DNA of 64,000 nucleotides from Comamonadaceae bacterium (GTDB taxonomy: Bacteria; Pseudomonadota; Gammaproteobacteria; Burkholderiales; Burkholderiaceae_C). The position numbers and the translations under genes are program-made. Positions 63,975-64,000 of the stretch are shown here, in pieces. Position 1 is the first letter of the stretch. Each line of letters opens with the position of its first letter. The DNA is taken from assembly GCA_027488115.1 (NCBI GenBank), contig JAIYCG010000001.1, positions 298,911 to 362,910 on the forward strand. Direction: 5' to 3'. The notes beneath the pieces are model-generated. The model had not been told where the DNA came from. It searched no databases and saw nothing but the letters and a program-made list of their open reading frames with translations.

Positions 63975-64000
63975 AAACCCCTTTAAAAACAACGACTTAC

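Overview
The window is a dense chromosomal segment of a betaproteobacterium, most likely Burkholderiales/Comamonadaceae (a Rhodoferax- or Limnohabitans-like bacterium is an inference). The pointers are the exbB-exbD-lpxK-Trm112-kdsB-adk order, the cysI-DUF934-cysH-cysD-cysN sulfate operon, the PDH genes next to a PAS sensor kinase/FixJ-type regulator pair, and the many Bug-type (TctC) binding proteins. Spot counts of single 60-base lines give about 47-52% G+C in housekeeping parts, 62-68% in parts of 54.4-57.9 kb and in the 60.6-61.4 kb gene, and about 45% in the class-C hydrolase/esterase and cupin genes, so the right end is a mosaic.

Layout. 0-3.2 kb: pyruvate dehydrogenase E2 (cut by the window edge) and E1 on the minus strand, sharing an overlapping divergent promoter region with a two-component system that runs into folD and prlC. 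9.5-15.4 kb: rpiA, pyrD, an L-2-hydroxyglutarate oxidase-like flavoprotein, an SDR, sodB and xseA. 15.7-19.5 kb: ExbB/ExbD-like proton channel plus lipid A/KDO genes and adenylate kinase. 19.5-21.6 kb: asparaginase and lexA, divergent around two tandem SOS boxes, with an unknown small gene after lexA. 21.7-28.3 kb: hydroxyacid dehydrogenase and a fatty acyl-CoA degradation cluster with its own Crp/Fnr-type regulator. 28.4-28.6 kb: tRNA-Pro(TGG) and tRNA-Arg(TCT). 28.7-34.2 kb: a complete branched-chain-amino-acid-type ABC transporter with an appended short CoA-transferase. 34.2-44.2 kb: hrpA, argA, dsbB, fpr, yggX, an mnmC whose methyltransferase half looks dead, and an orphan binding protein. 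44.4-49.5 kb: assimilatory sulfate reduction. 49.6-51 kb: seven-iron ferredoxin and a second ferredoxin reductase.

The most distinctive element is at 51.0-53.3 kb: a TPP riboswitch directly upstream of a TonB-dependent outer-membrane receptor with no thiamine biosynthesis gene nearby. This predicts outer-membrane uptake of thiamine or a thiamine precursor, possibly energised by the ExbB/ExbD pair in the same window.

The right end is accessory. A GC-rich LysR / Bug binding protein / M20 amidohydrolase / D-amino-acid dehydrogenase cluster (53.4-57.9 kb) is followed by a 300-base non-coding stretch with a tandem repeat, a hairpin and a diverged 3' half of tRNA-Asn. About 5.8 kb further on lies the intact tRNA-Asn. 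Between the two are three exported hydrolases, a second orphan Bug protein and a cupin protein, with palindromic sites in front of two of the transcription units. This looks like a tRNA-Asn-associated island or its remains. No rRNA, CRISPR array, insertion sequence or prophage gene was found.
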